This document shows, in pieces, positions 60,969-64,000 of a stretch of 64,000 bases of DNA. The stretch comes from CAKSQF01 sp963628435. Its GTDB lineage: Bacteria; Bacillota; Clostridia; Oscillospirales; CAG-272. The notes beneath the pieces are model-generated. The model did not search any database. It saw nothing but the letters and a program-made list of their open reading frames with translations, and had not been told where the DNA came from. Numbering within the stretch: the first letter of the stretch is position 1; the number at the start of each line of letters is the position of its first letter. Both the position numbers and the translations under genes were made by a program. The DNA is taken from positions 1 to 64,000 of the forward strand of contig CAVGEY010000003.1 of NCBI GenBank assembly GCA_963628435.1. The letters are read 5' to 3'.

Positions 60969-62348
60969 ATGAAATTTCCCGAAGAATTTGAAAAGCGGAT
61001 GCAAAATCTGCTTGCCGATGAGTATGATGCTTTCGCCGCCGCCTATGAAAATCCGCCGATACGCGGGCTTCATGTGAATCTGCACAAGATTTCGGCGGAA
61101 GAATTCGAAAAGGCCGCCGATTTCCCGACCGAAAAGCTCGGCTTTTCGTCAAATGCGTACGGATTCAATTTTGAAAAAATCGGCAGTCATCCGCTTCACC
61201 ATGCCGGAGCCTTTTATGTGCAGGAGCCGTCGGCGATGCTGCCTGCGGCGATGCTCGAAGAGACAAATCTCGCCGACAGAAAGAATATCCGCGTGCTTGA
61301 TATGTGCGCCGCCCCCGGCGGCAAGAGTTCGCAGGCGGCAAATCTTTTCGCGGGGCGTGAGGGATTTCTGCTTGCCAATGAGTATGTGCCGAACCGCGCG
61401 CTCACCCTTGCCGAAAACATCGAACGTCTCGGAATCGCCGCCGCGGCGGTGACAAATCTCCCGTCAGACGAACTCGCCGCCGCGCTCGGGCATCTTTTCG
61501 ACCTGACGATAGTCGATGCGCCCTGTTCGGGCGAGGGAATGTTCAGAAAAAATCCCGATGCCATCACGAACTGGTCGGTCGAAAATGTAAAAATGTGTGC
61601 CGAAAGACAGCGCGCGATTCTGTCTGCCGCCGCCGAAACGGTAGCCGACGGAGGATATTTGCTCTATTCGACCTGCACCTTTTCGGTCGAGGAAAACGAG
61701 GAAAATGTCCTGTATTTTCTCGAAAAATATCCCGATTTCGAGCCTGTTTTGCCGCCCGAAAAAATCGTCGCCGCAACCGCCTGCGGAATTTCGGTCGGCG
61801 GACGCGATATGTCATTCTGCAGGAGAGCCTATCCGCATATTTTCGGCGGCGAGGGGCAGTTTGCCGCTCTTTTCAGACGGTGCGGCGAAGCGTCCGAATC
61901 TCGCGCGGCTATGCCGCCGAAATTCGAACGTCCCGACAAGGCCGAAGAAAAAATCATTCTCGATTTTCTCGGTTCGGTGCTGACCTGCGGCGAAAAAAGT
62001 CTGTCGGGCGCCGGAATCATAAAAAAGAAAGACGGATTCTACGCGGTAAGCCGTCTCGCGGCTCTGCCCGAAAAGGGCGTGCTTTCGCCCGGAGTGAAGC
62101 TCGGCGAAATCAGAAAGGGAAGATTTATACCGCATCACAGATTTTTCATGGCGTACGGACAGCTCTTCAAAAACAGATTCGAGCTTACAAAAGCGGAAGC
62201 CGCCGATTATATCAGGGGGCTTGCGATTCCGTGTCGGCATTTTGAGGGATACGGCGCTGCCGCATACTGCGGATGCACTCTCGGCGGCGTCAAGGTGAGC
62301 GAGGGCATCGCGAAAAATCACTATCCGAAAGGGCTTCGCGCAAACTGA
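60969..62348 (+). CDS. RsmF/NOL1-NOP2-Sun family rRNA (m5C) methyltransferase
   Basis: The 459-residue protein has an N-terminal RNA-binding region (1-80), a SAM-binding core (DMCAAPGGKSSQ at 111-122) and both catalytic cysteines, C186 (DAPCSGEGMF) and C236 (YSTCTF). C-terminal RsmF-specific domains (about 275-459) follow. It likely makes 5-methylcytosine in 16S rRNA; the exact site (C1407-like) is inferred from the RsmF-like architecture. It is last in the esterase-mnmE-mnmM operon. Confidence 0.92.
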   Translation: MKFPEEFEKRMQNLLADEYDAFAAAYENPPIRGLHVNLHKISAEEFEKAADFPTEKLGFSSNAYGFNFEKIGSHPLHHAGAFYVQEPSAMLPAAMLEETNLADRKNIRVLDMCAAPGGKSSQAANLFAGREGFLLANEYVPNRALTLAENIERLGIAAAAVTNLPSDELAAALGHLFDLTIVDAPCSGEGMFRKNPDAITNWSVENVKMCAERQRAILSAAAETVADGGYLLYSTCTFSVEENEENVLYFLEKYPDFEPVLPPEKIVAATACGISVGGRDMSFCRRAYPHIFGGEGQFAALFRRCGEASESRAAMPPKFERPDKAEEKIILDFLGSVLTCGEKSLSGAGIIKKKDGFYAVSRLAALPEKGVLSPGVKLGEIRKGRFIPHHRFFMAYGQLFKNRFELTKAEAADYIRGLAIPCRHFEGYGAAAYCGCTLGGVKVSEGIAKNHYPKGLRAN

Positions 62349-62368
62349 TCTGTTAAATCTATCGAAAA

Positions 62369-62404
62369 AAACATCCGCTGTCGGTGTCCGGACAGCGGAT
62401 GTTT
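62369..62404. terminator. Terminator between the rRNA methyltransferase gene and malQ
   Basis: Perfect 14-bp inverted repeat (62369-62382 with 62391-62404), 8-base loop, A-rich left flank. Confidence 0.88.
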
Positions 62405-62450
62405 GTATATTGTGCCGTATTTTTTGTATGATACGCCGAATTTTCGGAAG

Positions 62451-63902
62451 TCAGCCGTTTTCAATCCGTCCGTACATATCGTTTATGTAGCGCCATCTGC
62501 CGCGGTCGATTGATGCAAGCTGATTTTCGGTCAGTCTGAATCCCCAGTTTTTGTCGGCGATACCCGGCGTGTTCATGCGTGTGTCGGCACCGTAGCCGAG
62601 AATGTCCTGAATCGGCATTATGACACGCGAGGCGGGCGAGCGAAGCAGAGTCTTTATTATTTCGGGGCAGGCATCCTCCCATTTTTCGTAGGGGTATCCG
62701 ATATAATCGGTTATAAGATGCTTGTCCGGATCGGACGATTCCCAGAGATAGCCGAGCAGGGTGTTGTTGTCGTGTGTTCCCGAATATGCCACGCAGTTTT
62801 CGGGATAGTTGTGCGGCATGTGAATCGAATTTTGCGAGAGAAAGGCGAACTGAAAGACGCGCATACCCGGCAGTTTCGACTTTTTCAGCAGTTTGCGGAC
62901 TTTTTCGTCAATATCACCGAGGTCTTCGGCAATCAGCAGCTTTTTGCCGGCCTCCGATTTCAGCGCGTTTACAAGATCTGTTCCGGGGCCGGGCATCCAT
63001 TTGCCCTCTTTTGCGGTTTTTGCCGATGCGGGTATCGCGAAATATTCGGAAAAGGCACGGAAATGATCTATTCTCACCCCGTCGAAAAGGGTGAGCTGCC
63101 ACGCGATGCGCTCGCGCCACCAGCGGTAGCCGTCTTTTTTCATCTCGTCCCAGTTATAAAGCGGATTTCCCCAAAGCTGTCCGTCGGGTGAGAAATAGTC
63201 GGGCGGCACGCCCGCGACCGCCTCGGGGCGCAGATTTTCATCGAGCAGGAACAGATTCGGATTGCCGCAGACATCGGCGCTGTCGAGGTCGGGATAGATC
63301 GGCAGGTCGCCGATCAGCTCGATGCCGCGCTCGGCGGCATACGATTTGACAAGCATCCACTGACCGAAAAACTTGTACTGTATGAATTTGTGCATAAACA
63401 GAATGTCGCCGCGCGGCTGTATATTCCCGTCAAACTCCCACCATGCCTTGCCGCCGTTTGCCTCTTTTTTTGCCATAAAGTCGCAGAAATCGGCGATATG
63501 GGGGTGATTTCCGATAAAATCGTCAACTTCCGCGCGGATTTTCCCGTCGGCGTATGCTCTCACCGATGCCTTATACAGAAGGGGCAGACGCTCTTTCGCG
63601 AGTCTTGAAAATTCGCAGAGATAGGGAGTTTTCTGATATGACGACGCAAGCTCTTCTTCGGTAATCAGTCCCTCGTGGGCGAGGGTGGGAATGTCGATGA
63701 AATAGGGATTGCCGGCGAAAACCGAAATCGCCTTGTAGGGCGAGCCGTGCTCATCCGGCCAGCCGAACGGGAGAGTCTGCCAGACCGAAAATCCGCAGTC
63801 GGCGAGCAGATCTATGAATTTATATGCCGGTATGCCGAACGAGCCGCAGCCGCATTCGCCGGGGAGAGAGGAAATATGCATCAGAACGCCTGATTTTCTC
63901 AT
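62451..63902 (-). CDS. malQ: 4-alpha-glucanotransferase (amylomaltase, GH77)
   Basis: The 483-residue enzyme transfers glucan segments between maltodextrins, helping to recycle short chains left by GlgP. GH77 motifs are present: RKSGVLMHISSLPG at the start, GSPYKAISVFAGNP, nucleophile in GVRIDHFRAF, acid/base Glu in IAEDLGDID and YSGTHDNNT. GGAGG is 8 bases upstream. It lies about 45 kb from the glg block. Confidence 0.97.
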   Translation of the reverse strand: MRKSGVLMHISSLPGECGCGSFGIPAYKFIDLLADCGFSVWQTLPFGWPDEHGSPYKAISVFAGNPYFIDIPTLAHEGLITEEELASSYQKTPYLCEFSRLAKERLPLLYKASVRAYADGKIRAEVDDFIGNHPHIADFCDFMAKKEANGGKAWWEFDGNIQPRGDILFMHKFIQYKFFGQWMLVKSYAAERGIELIGDLPIYPDLDSADVCGNPNLFLLDENLRPEAVAGVPPDYFSPDGQLWGNPLYNWDEMKKDGYRWWRERIAWQLTLFDGVRIDHFRAFSEYFAIPASAKTAKEGKWMPGPGTDLVNALKSEAGKKLLIAEDLGDIDEKVRKLLKKSKLPGMRVFQFAFLSQNSIHMPHNYPENCVAYSGTHDNNTLLGYLWESSDPDKHLITDYIGYPYEKWEDACPEIIKTLLRSPASRVIMPIQDILGYGADTRMNTPGIADKNWGFRLTENQLASIDRGRWRYINDMYGRIENG

Positions 63903-63927
63903 TTGCGTGCCTCCTGTAAAATGTGTC

Positions 63928-63958
63928 GGGCGCCCCGATTACGGGACGCCCTTTTTTT
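63928..63958. terminator. Hairpin upstream of malQ, probable terminator of the next gene
   Basis: Arms 63928-63937 and 63942-63951 pair with one mismatch and a 4-base loop, followed by seven T on the plus strand. No plus-strand gene precedes it, so it probably ends the minus-strand gene that enters from the right. Confidence 0.55.
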
Positions 63959-63964
63959 ATCGCT

Positions 63965-64000
63965 TTATCGGCAGATTTTCATCTTTCCGGATGCTTCGAG
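63965..64000 (-). CDS. C-terminal tail of an unidentified gene (partial)
   Basis: On the minus strand the right edge reads LEASGKMKICR and then TAA, just before a hairpin. The remainder lies outside the window; no family can be named. Confidence 0.4.
   Translation of the reverse strand, partial: LEASGKMKICR

Noticed and set aside
1..64000. tRNA or rRNA genes
   Set aside because: I inspected the intergenic gaps for cloverleaf-type sequences and rRNA signatures and saw none; a short divergent tRNA could be missed by eye.

Overview
The window is a chromosomal stretch of a Gram-positive, low-to-mid GC bacterium of the class Clostridia, most likely an uncultured gut or rumen relative of the Ruminococcaceae/Oscillospirales. 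The grounds are: a glgC plus glgD pair, LL-diaminopimelate aminotransferase (DapL), a T-box leader before pheST, an rny-ymdB-spoVS cluster with the sporulation gene spoVS, a Firmicutes-type SOS box at lexA, TTTACA-type Pho boxes at pstS, a circularly permuted PstS, and many promoters of the form TTGACA-N17-TATAAT. A run of ten Ns inside a tandem repeat points to a scaffolded, perhaps metagenomic, assembly. Most genes are ordinary housekeeping genes; no CRISPR array, prophage, intact insertion sequence, rRNA or tRNA gene was seen.

Layout. 1-2.7 kb: the tail of an unknown gene, an AT-rich membrane-anchored HNH protein and a GH127-type glycosidase. 2.8-6.1 kb (minus): metY-metA (acetyl-homoserine route to homocysteine) behind a DUF4349 lipoprotein. 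6.6-18.3 kb (plus): a glycogen block glgB-glgC-glgD-glgA-glgP, a GH13 amylase and a lipoprotein with a degenerate metallo-beta-lactamase fold. 18.4-22.4 kb: galE (minus), dapF-dapL and a methylglyoxal-synthase-like gene that has lost its catalytic residues. 22.4-22.7 kb: 38-bp tandem repeats with the assembly gap. 22.7-26.4 kb (minus): pheS-pheT under a T-box. 26.7-33.2 kb (plus): a HAD phosphatase, a U32 peptidase-family protein, a membrane-tethered protein with a decayed transposase-like fold, then rny, ymdB and spoVS.

33.3-41.6 kb: an unknown membrane protein with lexA (minus), pepF with a coupled membrane gene (plus), then ppa, pgk-tpiA and a heavy-metal exporter (minus). 41.7-45.1 kb (plus): an LCP cell-wall ligase, a membrane zinc peptidase and dgt. 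45.2-47.8 kb (minus): a DUF1846 protein and a CE15-like esterase. 48.1-54.7 kb (minus): the complete Pho block pstS-pstC-pstA-pstB-phoU-phoP-phoR. 55.0-57.9 kb (minus): glyA, an O-acetyltransferase and a nucleoside hydrolase. 58.1-62.3 kb (plus): an esterase, mnmE, mnmM and an rRNA methyltransferase. 62.4-63.9 kb (minus): malQ, then the tail of another gene.

How the parts work together. GlgC/GlgD make ADP-glucose, GlgA polymerises it, GlgB branches it, and GlgP, the GH13 enzyme and MalQ break down and remodel the glucan. The Pho block couples phosphate import to its own two-component system. MnmE and MnmM act on the same tRNA wobble uridine. The least explained items are the membrane-tethered transposase-like protein (28.9-30.0 kb), the catalytically stripped MgsA-like protein (21.9 kb), the metal-site-less MBL lipoprotein (17.4 kb) and the GlgA whose KTGGL lysine is serine.
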